Source: Rhynchospora pubera (taxonomy: Eukaryota; Streptophyta; Magnoliopsida; Poales; Cyperaceae). From it: 64,000 nucleotides of DNA. Made by a program: the position numbers and the translations under genes. The notes under the pieces were generated by a model. It was not told where the DNA came from. It saw only the letters and a program-made list of their open reading frames with translations, and did no database searches. The stretch is from contig CM051459.1 of NCBI GenBank assembly GCA_028095005.1, positions 146,280,399 through 146,344,398 of the forward strand, in the 5' to 3' direction. Shown here piece after piece: positions 35,270 through 48,249 of this stretch; positions within the stretch are counted from its first letter, which is position 1, and each line of letters begins with the position of its first letter.

Positions 35270-37436
35270 CTTCAAAATACGAAAAATATTGTTCTAACAT
35301 GATATTATATTCCCTTATCAATGTATATGTTTTTTAGTTTGATTTCTTTATAATCTTGAATTGGTTTCTTTAGATTCAAATTGTTATTTATTCTCCTCTG
35401 TGATTACATTAGTCATAGCAATATTGTTATTTTCAATATTACAAAATGATTAATCTTAGTTTGGTTTCTTTAGACTAAGACTGTTATTTATTCTCTTTTG
35501 TGATTACACTTTGTCATAGCAATATTGTTATTTTCGATATTACAAAATTATTAATTGTATTGGGAGCTAATATTGTCATAGCAATATTGCAAGCATGAAC
35601 TTCTTTTGCTTTGCCTTTTTGATGGGTAATTACAGGCTCGACATTTATGGCCGAATACATTTGTATGTGATTAAGCATGAAAACTCCTTCATGTATTAAG
35701 TTAACTGAAATTCAACTATAAAAATATAAATACAACATAAATATGCTAATTTGTCTCTAAACAACCAAAATTGAACATATGAGCTATTCTCCTCTGATTT
35801 CTCCCATTCAAATCCACTTTCCTCTTCAATCACAATCTCATATTCTGGCCATGTAGCTTTATTCAAGCCTACAACAACTTAGAAATAAAACGGATAAAAA
35901 TTAAATAAAGGAATAGTGAATTTCAGATACGAAAGTACTCATAAGTTCTCAACAGATTTTTATTTAACTTAACATTGCTTTGGCCTTTTGTTTTTGTTTG
36001 ACATTGACATTGTATGGGTTTTTTATGCCAACATGTTATGCTTTGTGGTTAGATAATGCAATTTCCTATATATTTTTTACCATTTTCAAAAACCGTGAGA
36101 TCTTGTATGCCATTCCATTGTTAACAATGGGAGAATCAAAAACAATAAGCTTGTGGCATTCGCTCTTGTGACCCGACTTCCAATGCATAGTCTACCTAAA
36201 ATCAAGAAAGTGGGAAAAGTTATCAAAGGAATGATGGTTTATATTAAAAAAGGGACAATTTTAGAAGTTTGCTACTCAGAGCAATTCTAAAATTGTCCTC
36301 TAGCGACAAAATTTCACCAGTATGAGGGAAGATTTCAGAAGTTTTCTACTCAGGCAGCTTCAAAACCTTTTAAGAGAAAAGAGGAAAGATATTGTGACCT
36401 TTCTGCTTTGTCTAACTTGAAGATTTTGTACCTGTAAATTCTAGATTAAAAAGGGACTATAGTGAGTATCTTATTTTATAAGGATAAAGTGAAAATTACA
36501 CTTAGCAAAATTATTTTGTACTCTTAACCTAAACATAACAAAATTATAAGGGTAAGTGAGCAATCTGTTCTCATACCAACAATATGTACTCATGTAGACT
36601 GAGAAAAGTTTCAAATACTTGGATTTTCAGGTCTGACAAGCTTAAATGTGCCATTTACTAAGAAGTCCTTCACTTTTATTTTTATTACCAAATGCTACAT
36701 CAATTAGACCTTTATAATATGGCAAGTAGACAAATACAAAATTGAATCACGGGAATTTCTTACCAAATTTTTAGCCCAGCCACAATGATATCTTGATAGA
36801 TGGGTTGTAAACTTGTAATGCTTTTCATTTGAAGAAAATAGCCCTATTTTCTGAGATGTATATCAAGCAATTTCCTGCCTATGTTCTGAGCTGTAACAAC
36901 CTATCAATTGTCACTCTGCTTGCATGGCTTAAACCATATCTAGCTCTTGGTGCTTATCGCCTCACCTTCTCTTCTAGCTCGGCGTTGTTCCTCCTCTCTC
37001 TTTCTCCAGCTGTGCATCCATCTCCCTCAGCCACCTCTTGACTTGCTGCCTCACAGGTGCTAGAATCCCTCGGCAGTGCCTCTTTGTCGCTATTCCCACT
37101 CTAATTCTCTCATTCTGCCATTAACAAATCAAACAAAGAAGCGATTATACACCATTTTCAAAAAAGCTTTGAAGAAGAGTATCAATCTGTCACTAACTTA
37201 GCAATTGTGCATTCTATAGCAGCATGACCTTACCTTAAGCTGATTTGCTGATTTTACAAAAGGGTGACAATTTTTTCAATAATTCATTCTTTTGATCTAT
37301 GATCCTATTAAAATAGATATACAACAAAAACAATAAAGTGCAAAAAAAAAACATAATTGTTGTACTAAACGTCTCTATGTTTGTCGATTACAAAATAATA
37401 TCATTTGGCATTTAACAATCTTCTTTGAGTTTTATA
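35270..37436. other. Helitron body, captured exon-like pieces
   Basis: AT-rich, with no intact gene. On the minus strand, about 35770-35870 reads LNKATWPEYEIVIEEESGFE, an acidic piece that vaguely recalls the C-terminus of PDCD2-type zinc-finger proteins (weak). About 36940-37090 reads VRQQVKRWLREMDAQLEKER. Both may be captured exons of unknown origin. Confidence 0.3.
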
Positions 37437-38876
37437 GGAAGAAGATGCAAATTATGAAGACTTGGATAAAAACTTTAGGCAAGATCAAGATCAAGTCTTT
37501 GGAGAGCTTATAGACTAGTTTAGACTAGTTTAGAATATACTTTAGTCCTTGTTTATCCTTGAAATGGTCTAGATAGCGAAAAGCTCAATAAACCAACAAA
37601 ATCCTGTTTTCAGTGACCTAGCGTCGTACAACGCTAGATAGTGGCACACAACGCTGAGTTTTCAAAACTAGAACAGCTGACTTTTGTGAATCAACGTTGC
37701 ACAATGCTATATAGAGTTAGACAACGCTGAGTCACAACGTTGTACAACGTTCAGTAGTGTTGTACAACGCTACAGTTAAAACTTGGAAAATTTCCTGAGT
37801 ACCATTGTGCAACGCCATATAGCGTTGCACAACGCTACAAAAATCCCAAGTTAGCTGTGTTGTTCAGACAGCGCTGCATCGATGTTCAGACAGCGCTGTC
37901 CCATGTAAACAGTTGTTTTTACATGAAAAGTTGCAGGTAACGTTAGCCAACGTCTCTTAGCGTTGGGTAACGCTAGCGTTGTGTGACGGTATATAGAGTT
38001 GTACAACGCTCTGTTGAATCTGTCAGAGTTGTTCCCTTTGACTCCCTTTAACGTTGTGTAACGCTATTCAGTGGCAAGCAACGCTCTGACAATTTTCAAC
38101 GGAATTGTCGGAGCTTTCCTTTGGTTATACACTCCTTCGTTGTGTAACGACAAATAGCGTTGCACAACGCTCTGACAGACCAACGGCTATATTAACTAGC
38201 CGTTAGATTTTACAACGGTCATATTCCAGCATTGTACAACGCTATTCAGTGGAAAGCAACCGCTGAGTATTGTTTTTGTTGGTAAACTGCTCTTTCCGAG
38301 CCCTTTATATATCCACCCCTTGTTCTCTCTCCAAAGAGAGCTTTACTTTGCAAAATTAGACTAGTATTGAGCCTTTGAGCACATGGATACTCTCCCACTT
38401 GAGCTTTTCATAGCTAGACCATCTTGAGAGATTTAGTAGCCTTAAACACCACCGCCCCGACATTGTCACTAGGTGTAGGTTGGAATAGGTGGAGAGCTCT
38501 TCTCCTTTGAGGCCGTTGTGCCATTCGAGTTAGGCCGATCCGCCTCGAGTGTCCTTGTGACGAGGTGATTCGGTTCGAAGTTGTAGTCCCGTTCGTTGTG
38601 GAATTGAACGAAGCGCGCCCTTGTGTGGTAGCAGAACTCCCGGAGACGTACGACTAAGGCTAGCATTTCCTAGCGGGTCGGAACTCCGTAATCATACCAA
38701 GTGTTCAATTTCTCTCTCTTTTTTTCTCTTTATTTTCTTGCTATACTTGAATTGCTTGTGTGCTTGCTTGTATTGGGTACCAATTGAATTGTGTTAGGAT
38801 AGTTCATACCAAATCGGTCCGAAACCTCAATTGCTTCCGCTAAACCTTGGTTAAGCCGCCACTTTTAGGGACAATA
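37437..38876 (+). mobile_element. LTR-like repeat rich in paired palindromes, copy 2
   Basis: A diverged relative of 7175-9312 in the same order: a leader ending ...CTGTTTTCAGTRCC, a palindrome array (37618-38270), then the conserved tail with GAGTTAGGCCGATC, TGATTCGGTTCG, CGTACGACTAAGGCTA and GGGTCGGAACTCCG, ending near AGGGACAATA. Palindromes here are mostly AACGTTGTACAACGCT-like and paired about 6-8 nt apart. No coding capacity. Confidence 0.65.
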
Positions 38877-40463
38877 GTAATGGTAAAAATTAAAAAAAAG
38901 AGCACTTACCAAAGCCAAGTAAAATTGGTAGTGAGAAATATGATTGCATAATAGTCAATTTATCTCTCAGATTTTAGTTCTTGAAATCATAAATTCCATT
39001 GGTAATGCTCATTTTAGTTCATGAAATTTCAACAAAAAAATTCAAACCAGAATCAGATGAAGCTCTAAAAAAGAGCACATCATGATGGCCAAAACAATAA
39101 CTGGAGTCGAGATGCTCCTAGGTCATCTCACCCCACCATATCTGCTGCTTGGAGATTGTCCACACCATCTTTCTTCCTGCAGTTCGATACAAATAGCAGC
39201 ATTCTAGAATTACCTAGATTCAAGTTAATAGTCCAAATAATTAAAATCAAATTTTAAAAGAGAAAAGCGAGCTTGAAAACTACCAACTAAAAGTAGTGAA
39301 AATTTGCTACCACTCCAGTCAAGATTCAAATAACACTTAAAATCACCCTTAAAAACAAGAAATATCTGAATACCTTCAAAGCATGGAACGTGCATCTCAT
39401 AATGATAACTATGGTTGATTTCCTCAAGCAAAATATTGTTCCTCATTTCCTCCATCACCCGGTTCTCCCTCTAAAGGCTGCAAGAGCTCTTCTTTCGCCC
39501 TATAGAATCATGCACGTGTCAGTTTGTTATTTCAAATATTTTTTCAATCAAAGAGTTTGTTTGTTGGTTGTAGTAATTACGGATGAAAACTATAATTCAA
39601 AGAAAAGCAAAAGAGAAAAAAAAATAGATTTGATTCGAACCTTCTAGTTTATTGAACGATCTTTATGGCTCTCAGATCGGATCCTCCCAGTTGGAAACAA
39701 CCTATAATAGTCCTGCTTTTAATTTAAAAAAAAATGGAGGCATAACCAATATCTCTTAGATTTCAAGTTTATGAAGAACCCTGCAAACATCCATGTTCAA
39801 TCAAATTAAACTCCAAATAGCAGTTCATAAAAGTAATAGTGGTAAATTTTATTGTTGAGGTCTATTAAAAAAGGACAGATTCCTTTGGCAGTCCGTTATG
39901 TAAATTGAAAGGTCAATAAGTTAATTGTAACAGTGAAAGCTTCAAAATTCAAACCTCGATAGCTCCAGACCACAGGTATCTAGGTCACTATAGTCAACCC
40001 TGCTAAAGATTACAAAATCAGTAATTTATAACAAATTATTTTTTAAATCCATAAATCAAAGAATGGATGAACAATAATAAATACCCACCAAATTGAATTC
40101 AGTTAATATATTTTAAGTGGCATCTTACCAGTACCACTCTAATTCAAGCTACATGGTACTACTAAGGCATAACGTATTTTTAGTTATTGATAAAAATATT
40201 TAATCTCATGAGCTTAAACTCAGCTCATAAGCACTTGTAAATTCATTATGGCACCAGTTGCAAAATAAATATTCAAAATTCATGTAAAACTTTAAAGACA
40301 ATCCTTTTTCTGTGAATAAATAATCACATTCAAAATACAGTACGATATGTGACTTTATTTCTCTCAAGAAATTTATCAAGAACACAGTAACCAACCAAAA
40401 TAAAGAAATTGAGAGACAAAAAGCTACCTACTTTGTTTTGGATCAGAGACCCAAGCATGTGGA
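38877..40463. other. Helitron body up to the retrotransposon insertion
   Basis: No recognised gene. The sequence is AT-rich with short open frames only. It ends at the GTGGA target-site duplication (40459-40463) of the Athila-type element. Confidence 0.5.
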
Positions 40464-42192
40464 TGATGAAGGCTTAAAACCTAGGAATCAAATAAATTTA
40501 TAATCCTAGAGCTAACCTCACTAATCGTTCAGAATATAGCTTTAGGGTCGAACCCAAGGGACGGATCTATGAATACCAGACTTATCTTTTCTTAAAATCT
40601 AGACAAAAATATTTGATGAAGTTTTAAATAATATAAAATTAAACGACGCTTCTAATGTAAAAGTTTTTGGTTTATTTTTTTGGACTTGGAATAAGATGAT
40701 CAAACTAAGTAAAATATTAAAGTAAAGTCTTTTTGTGGTTTGAACAGAAATTAAGGCGCCTTAGGAATCAGATTTCATCTACGTTTGGCTATTAAATTAG
40801 AAACTTAAGACACTTTCGCATTTAAATCCCTCAATTTAACTACAGTCGACTCTCTGGTCGGTTCGACCAGGATTCTGTTCGGTTCGACCAGAGAGCAAAA
40901 GTGAGTTAGATTGGTTTGCTATGTTTCACAAGTGTTTTGAGTCGGGTTAAGTTGGACAAACCTAGCTAACCTAAACCTCAGCTTTCGCTTGTTGGAACAG
41001 ATTCTGGTTTGTTCACGATCTAACCTAATTAACTTGATTGGTTCACAACTTTTGGTATAGAATTCAACTCGTTAAACCAGTTTATTGAAGTTCTTAGGAA
41101 TATTTAGAAGTCTTTTGAACTAGTCTAAAAGTCGCACTTTTGGTGCAAACTAATCTCCCATTTCGGTTCTAAGATTTACTCCAAATACTCAAATTAATCT
41201 AGACTTGCTATTCCTAACTTAGACTTACTAGATGCAGCTGGTCAACTAGAAGGTAATTAGAGAACTCAACAAGTAATTAACTCAAGCAACTAATTAATTC
41301 ACAATAAACTAGGTCTCAAAACATAGCAATTCATAGCATATCAAACTAACTTCATCCAAACATAGAGTTACTCTCCTAATCCTAAGGCTATAAAGAGAAC
41401 TAGCCTAACATAGTATCAAAGCAAACAACAAGAGACAAATAACAATAAAGATACAAGCCCATCGAATCACAAGATAAAAACATAAAGAAATAAAACCGAA
41501 TACTCCTTATGCTTTTGATCACGATCTTCAAGGCGATGGAGTGATGCTAGATGATGATCTCACGTGAAATACTGCTGCCGTCGTCTCAAGGATGATGATT
41601 CCCAAAGAGAAGAGAGAAATTTGTCTTTGGAAAAGTGGAAAATGGTGTCCGGAATCAATCATCTTTTCCTTCAGGCCTAGAGGTGTATATATGGATGTCC
41701 CAGGTCGCAAGGATGGAAGGCTAGGGCACCAGGGCGCAAGAAATTGCCATAACAATCAATTTCCATGTAAGAAATACTACCATACGTGATATGGCGGCAA
41801 TCTGGTCGGATCAAACAGTTGGGCAGTCGAACCGACTAGGAAAGAGAGAAGGGAGCTGCACAAATCTGCTGCTGTGAAGCCCAGTCGGATCGAACAGACA
41901 GGCAGTCGGATCGACTGAATAAAGGAAATGACGCCTGGTTGCCATGAGCCTGGGTCGGTTCGAACAGAGCCTCCAATGCTAGGAATGAGTATCTAGCGTG
42001 CATGCTACGTCGGGAATCCATCTATATGCTCCAAAATCATCAGAAATCATCAAAAACCTATACATAGAAGAGAAGAAACGACGGCAGAGCCAAATCCTGG
42101 AAAAACATAGCAATTTATCAAATAATTTATTGGTTTGAGTCTATTTTGAGTGCTAAGTACGGTCCAAATAAAAATAAATATTGACTACGTCA
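40464..42192 (-). repeat. 3' LTR of Athila-type element
   Basis: 1,729 bp and about 99% identical by eye to the right-hand LTR. It has lost 33 bp between two CGAACAG repeats (junction at 41961-41967) and one further base. It contains dyads at 40854-40891, 41802-41839, 41880-41917 and 41951-41967. Confidence 0.92.
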
Positions 42193-42207
42193 AATCCCCC
42201 CAAACTT
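42193..42207 (-). promoter_or_regulatory. Polypurine tract
   Basis: The minus-strand purine run AAGTTTGGGGGGATT directly precedes the 3' LTR, where plus-strand DNA synthesis is primed. Confidence 0.75.
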
Positions 42208-43691
42208 AAACTTTGCTTGTCCTCAAGCATCGCCCTAAGCTTAGATTTTTAGACTATACTTAAATCTAAATCAAGTCATAACTCAAACCAAGAAGTTAAC
42301 ATAAAAATCAATTGCTTGTGCCCAAAATTTTCTCACACTTTCATCAAATGAGTCAAACAAATAATAAAAATAAAAACCAAGTCAAGTGTTCACAACTTAA
42401 TGAATGCAACTCTTGGCCTTAAGTGAAGTCTTTTCCAAAAAATAGAACTCTAGCTTCCCTTTGATATTTCAAAAGCGATCTCAATTTCAATTACCGGTTC
42501 CTTTTCACATTCCACAAAAATTTGTAAAGGCCTTTATCAACTTCAGAAATTTTATAATGAACTTTTCTCAAAAGCAATTTCAATTTTTCACCAATGTTTT
42601 TTTTTCGTGCAAGTCGAGCCGTGGGGCTTTACACCCTAGAGGATAATGCAGTATCATTGGCCTTGAGTTTGCTACTAGCACATGTCGCGCTAGGGAGGTT
42701 GGACGGGTGTTGTTCGACTATGGCCACGGTACACTTAGGCCATAATACTCAACAACTCCTTTACCAATGCTTTCGCACCGGGTCCGGTAGAATTAAGCAT
42801 GAGTTGTCCAATTATTTCTCGGTTTTTTTGAGTTGTAATTCCTAACAGTTCATACCTAACCCAATACCCTCCAATTTGTGGCTAAGTTGGTGGAAAAAGG
42901 CCTCAGTGCGTCCTCGTTTTCACAGCTATTTTGATTTATTGTCCCATTAATTTTGCTCGTTGGTGATTCAAGCGATTAAAAAGCAATTTCAACAAGACAA
43001 AATTCATTTTACAATTTCCAAAGTCGATAAATTTCTTTTCAAAAGTTTGTCAAATACGAATCAGTTCACTCGGCAAAAACTTGTGAGAATCGACTAAGAT
43101 TGTCATAACAATTCTAAGCATCCAAGATCAAGTTCAAATTTTAAAGAAAATACTCCAATTCAGTCCATTGGTGCAAGAACAAGTTCGATATCAAAACATT
43201 CTAGGGTTCTTTGAGAAAATTTTTGTTTGATTCAAAAACAAGTTTAAACAGTGTGAGATTTAACGTTTAAAATTCAAATCGAGAGAGAATAGGCAGAACC
43301 AACTAATTTTCAAGCCAAAATCAAACCAAATCGTGCAATTTCCATGTTCTGGTCGAATCGACCAAGTGTCTGTTCGAATCGAACGAAGATAGTGGTAAGT
43401 TGAGATTTCCAAGCAACTGGTCGGATCGACCAAATATCTGTTCGAACCGACCAGAGAGGATAATTGTGCATAAAATCCAAAAGAGAGGTGTTCGATTCGA
43501 CCAACCTTTGTTCGATTTGACCAGAGAAGGTAAAAATTCGAGAAAAATTGCCCAATTTCATAGAAAAACATCCTTTTCATCCCACAAATCGATTTATCTC
43601 CTATATACCCTCCCCCTAACTTATCAAATGCTTGTCCCAAGCATGCATTCACACAGAAATTTAGAATAGGGGAGAAATTGATGGTTACCTT
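42208..43691 (-). other. Athila 3' internal non-coding region
   Basis: No gene. Between the extra ORF and the polypurine tract. Holds three closely spaced dyad pairs (43349-43387, 43418-43456, 43488-43526). Confidence 0.6.
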
Positions 43692-45405
43692 TTAGTAGGG
43701 AGGAGGATGGCTCCTAGAAGAAGAGCCTTGATAGAAACCACCATCATAACTCGGGAAAATGCCAAAGAAATCGCCCTGCTGGTCCTGCTGCTGCTGCTCC
43801 TCTGCTTGGTTGCCCAGAGACGGATAGTAGCTAGGGTCGGAGCTTGCGGGGCGTGCTTGTGCCTCAAAAGGTGGTGGAATGGGCTGCTGTGGCGGCTCTA
43901 GGACCTGTCCTCCAAGGTATGGGTAAAACCCATAGTCAGAGTGAGCGGAGAAGGTTTGTCGTGGAGAAGAAGGAGACGGTGAAGCATGGCTATGAACCGA
44001 TTGGGCTCCCGGGCTCATGGTTGGATCTTCATCATCACGCGGTCAATACCCTCGTTGCAAATAGAAGCGACTCTCAAATGCCATGTCATAGGCAATGCTA
44101 ACTTTCCTATTCAAACGATCAAGCTTCTTGTTGCAATCAGCCATGCTTTTGCGCATCTCATCCCGTGTGTCCAAGTGGAGTTGAGTGAGGTTGTCCACCA
44201 TTTGTATGAGATTGTTGGCCCATTGTGGCTGTGGCTCACTCCCTTGAGGAAAGGGTACACGTGGGGGCGAGTTAGGCCTTGTTGATGGCCCCGCTTCATC
44301 GGTTTCTATGGGGATGATCCTAGGGACCGGGTGTTGCAACGCTGCCGTTGTCCTAGGAGTCACATAATCATGAGGAATTAGCCAAGAAAGGGAGTTAGAG
44401 AGATCTATCCGGTGAGGATATGGAAGAAAGAAGTTGCTCCCCTTGTCACGCACCCACAAGTATCGCTCGGATATGTCCCGGCTCTCACGGAAAATTTGCA
44501 AGAAACGAGCGGCTCGGATCCTATCATCATCATAGAACATGTAGCCGGTGCAAAAGGTTTGCTCGGGCATAGGTAGGCCCATGCACTTGGCTAGGATTGT
44601 AACAAAGGAGCCCATTGTGATTTTGCCCCTAGCGTTGTCCATATCCCTTTGATAAATCCAGTGCTTCACCATTAACTTGATCCAATCCAATTTAGGGGGT
44701 TCGGGTTGAAGCACGTGCCATAGGATGCCAATCTCCTTGTCATTGGTGATATTCACCGTCTCCCCTCGAGCAAAAATTGTAGAGGCAATGGCACGAAGGA
44801 CGATTCGAAGGGTAGGGTGCTGCACATGCCTAGATTGAAGCCTACCCGCAGTTGTGCCCGTGAGCCTCTCCCACACTTGCCTTCTGAAAACAACATCATT
44901 TGGATCCCTTGTCCAAGTAGTCTCCTCTACCTGCCCTCTTTCTAACTTGAAAACCACGGACAAGTCATCAAGCCATGCCTTATGAGTGTTGTTCCCAAGC
45001 CGGAACCAAATGTAATCCCGGCCATCTTGTTCCATGAGTCGAAGAGAAGAGAGAAACTCTTGGGTGTAGACTTGGTATGCCTTCTCTCGGAATTCCCAAA
45101 AGGCGGGGGTAATACCGGCATTGCTTGTGATCTCCAAAAATTGCTCCGCTACCCCCAAAGGTTTCTAATGTCTCCATATCCATGAATCTCGTGTGCTCAA
45201 AGGTTCTATCCCTCATCCTTAAATAATTCTCAAACATATAGTTCCAAGGCATTTCAAAGTTGGCATCCCTTTCAAATGGTGCTGCCGCGGGGTTACGGAC
45301 CAAGTCCGGATCCATCTCAGGCCCAATAGGGTGCTGCTGGGGTTGAGAAGAAGAAGCAGCGGCTGCTAGGCGTGCACTGGCACGGGTTCTTGGCTTGGGT
45401 GCCAT
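43692..45405 (-). pseudogene. Athila extra ORF downstream of integrase (env-like position)
   Basis: The frame starts at 45405 (MAPKPRTRASARLAAAA), loses frame at a short G run near 45163, continues to a stop at about 44043, and is open again in the same frame to 43692. In all about 570 codons. The middle is rich in W/R/F segments typical of the plant retrotransposon ORF found after integrase in Athila-like elements; the tail is Q/P/S-rich (EEQQQQDQQGDFFG). The position matches that of an envelope gene, but I see no signal peptide or transmembrane segment, so 'env-like' describes location only. The broken copy is not expected to make protein. Confidence 0.7.
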
Positions 45406-47058
45406 GGATAAAGGACAAGAGGTGAGGTTTTTGCAAGGTGTGGGTGCTCTGGTCGAACCGAACAGAGGGCTGTTCGAACCGAACAAAGTGGTCTGACAGA
45501 GGTTTGCGCTATATCTTGTGCTCTGGTCGATCCGACCAAGGTCCTGTTCGACCTGACCAGAGAGGGAAAAAGTCTGGTTCTGACAGATATTGGTACGGGT
45601 CGACCCGTTTCACTGTTCTACCCCCAAAATTGCTGGTACCACCTTGAAAATTCCTCAAACAAACCAATTCAAGCAATAATTGAACAAATAAGAGGAAAAA
45701 GAAGCGAGTGGACCTTTATAAACCTCGATGTTGCGAGATAATGGCGAGTTTGAACGAGGCAGCGGCAATAAGGGGTCGTAAGCGCTCCTTGGGACTTTGT
45801 GGTGCAAGAGGAATGTGCAAGGGTGCTTGGGAAGAAGAAAGAATGCAAGAGAGGCTGGAGTCGCGCCTAACGACGACGGGATGGTCCCGTAGTGGTGTCT
45901 CTTCGGCAAAACCTAACTTGAGTCCTTCAAGCGCGCGTTTAGGGCAAAAGAGAGGGCCCTAGAGTACTTCCCCACGAGAGAAATTGAGAAAATAGCAAAA
46001 TCGCTTGAAACCTCGTGGAGCGTGCCTTGAAAAACCCGTCGCAAGGGAACTTCAATAGTAAAAACTAAGGACAGTAGTGAGAAGAGAGTAGAGAGGAGAG
46101 CAATTTGGGCTTTAGATCTCTTGAAATGATGGAGAATTGAGAAAGTTGAGATGTGGTAGGGTTGGTTCGGTTTGGAGAAGAAGAGAACAAGATAGAGGAA
46201 AAATGGGTCGAGTGGGAGAGGGAGGAAGAAAGGGGACGGTTTTGATTTTTTTAATAGGTTTAACGGGTTTGGATCGGGTTTAATGGGTAACGGGTCTAAT
46301 GTAACGGCTAGTTGCGCCTCTTGGGCGTCTCCCACGCACTTGAATGGAGGCGTCCCTTCAGGCGATGATAAAGGCGCCCCTTCAGAAAATGGAGGCGTCC
46401 ATTGAGGCGTAATGGGCTCTGCATAAACAAAACCAAACAATCAGCCCAAAAACCCATTAAATAGGCCCAGTTTTTATGCTCTGGTCGATCCGACCAGGCC
46501 ACTGGCCGATCCGAACAGCGGCCCAGTATGCCCCCTTACACTACTCCTGTCAGTCGATTCGACCACCAGTATGGTCGCTTCGAATAGCTTTGGTTCCTGC
46601 CTCAGGTCTCTCCCCAGCTTCCGTTCGACTCAACCAGGAAGTTGTTCGCCTCGACCAAGAAGTGATTTTCACTGATTTTCATCCCTTCATCATGTTGTTG
46701 TGCCTCCTTGTTTTCTCACTGCATCCAGGACGGCTTTTCTCCAGTGCTTGAGATGTTGTGCAGTCCATATGAGGTCGATCGGGGTTAGTTGACTCACGTA
46801 ACCCAAGGTGCTCTAGCATGGAACGCATCGTTCTTCGTGTAGATTTCGAAATTTACCTAAAACAAACAAATACAAATCATTAAATTCTATTTTTAATATA
46901 TCTTTTTTTCGAATTTTTATGGATTTTCTATTTTTATTTTTATTTTTTTTATTTTCTATTTTTTATGACAAACTAAATAAAAGAGAGAAGAATTGAGAAA
47001 TCCTTGGATTGCCTTCCAAGAAGCGCTTGTTTTCGGTCCCTAGCTTGACCATACTACT
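45406..47058 (-). other. Spacer between integrase and extra ORF
   Basis: Non-coding in the sense orientation apart from short frames. Contains dyad pairs at 45447-45488, 45521-45564, 46479-46518, 46551-46587 and 46621-46659, the densest cluster in the element. It probably also holds the leader of the extra ORF. Confidence 0.55.
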
Positions 47059-48249
47059 CTAGGCTTTGCTTAGAATTGGCTCGCTTAGCTTGATGGCTTG
47101 AATCTCTTCTTGCACCTCATTGGCGATATAATGCTTCAAGCGTTGTCCGTTAACCTTGAATGGTTCCGAGTCTTTGTCACAAATGTCAATAGCACCAAAG
47201 GGGTAAACCTTTACGACTCGGAAAGGGCCGGACCATCTTGACTTTAATTTGTCCGGAAAAAGCTTGAGCCTTGAGTTGAATAATAGTATCAAATCCCCCT
47301 CCTTGAATTCTCTCCTTGAGATTCGTCTATCATGCACAAATTTTGTCTTTTCCTTATACAATTTGGCACTTTCATATGAGTTTAGGCGTATCTCATCCAA
47401 CTCATGTAAGTCAAGTATGCGCTTTTCACCTGCCTTGAGGAGATCCATGTTGATTGCTCGGGTTGCCCAATATGCCTTGTGCTCTATTTCAACTGGGAGA
47501 TGACACGGCTTCCCATAGACAAGCTTGAAAGGACTCATGCCAATGGGGGTCTTAAAAGCGGTGCGATAGGCCCATAATGCATCATCAAGCTTGTTTGTCC
47601 AATATTTACGGGTTCGTGCGACCGTCTTTTCCAAAATACACTTGATCTCCCTATTAGACACTTCTACTTGACCACTTGTTTGAGGATGATAAGGAGTGGC
47701 TACCTTATGAATCACGCCATGCCTTTTCAAGAGGTTGTCAAAGTTCCGGTTGATGAAGTGCTTCCCACCATCGCTAATTACCGATCTAGGCACCCCAAAT
47801 GGTGGGAAAATCACCTTAGAAAAGAGTCAAATCACTGAGTTGGAATCCGAAGACTTGCATGGAATTGCTTCAATCCATTTAGAGACATAGTCAACGGCAA
47901 CCAAGATATATTCGTACCCATGGGAACTAGGGAACGGTCCCATAAAATCAACTCCCCATACATCAAAAATTTCAACCTCAAGAATCGGGTTAAGGGCCAT
48001 CTCGTTCCTTTTTGAAATATTGCCCGTTCTTTGACATTGATCACATGACATAACAAAAGATCGTGCATCCTTAAAGAGAGAAGGCCAATAAAAGTCGGAT
48101 TGGAGTACCTTGGCGGCTGTTTTAGAGAATGAGGCGCGCCCACCATAGGCCGATGAGTGACAACTTGCTAGGATCGCCTTGACTTCATCATATGGGATAC
48201 GTCTCCTATAAATGCTATCGATTCCAAGCTTAAAGAGGTACGGCTCATC
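47059..48249 (-). pseudogene. Athila integrase region, broken
   Basis: Follows RNase H in the same frame after a stop at 48250-48252. The N-terminal zinc-binding region ends in SFVMSCDQCQRTGNIS. The catalytic core shows VWGVDFMGPF (first Asp), VISDGGKHF (second Asp) and VEVSNREIK (Glu). A second stop lies at 47827-47829, between the first and second catalytic Asp. The C-terminal part (PDKLKSRWSGPFRVVKVYPF) is the usual gypsy integrase tail. Two stops make it inactive as read. Confidence 0.85.

Noticed and set aside
43692..45405. True envelope glycoprotein gene
   Set aside because: The position fits, but no signal peptide, transmembrane helix or glycoprotein pattern is visible, so only 'env-like position' is stated.
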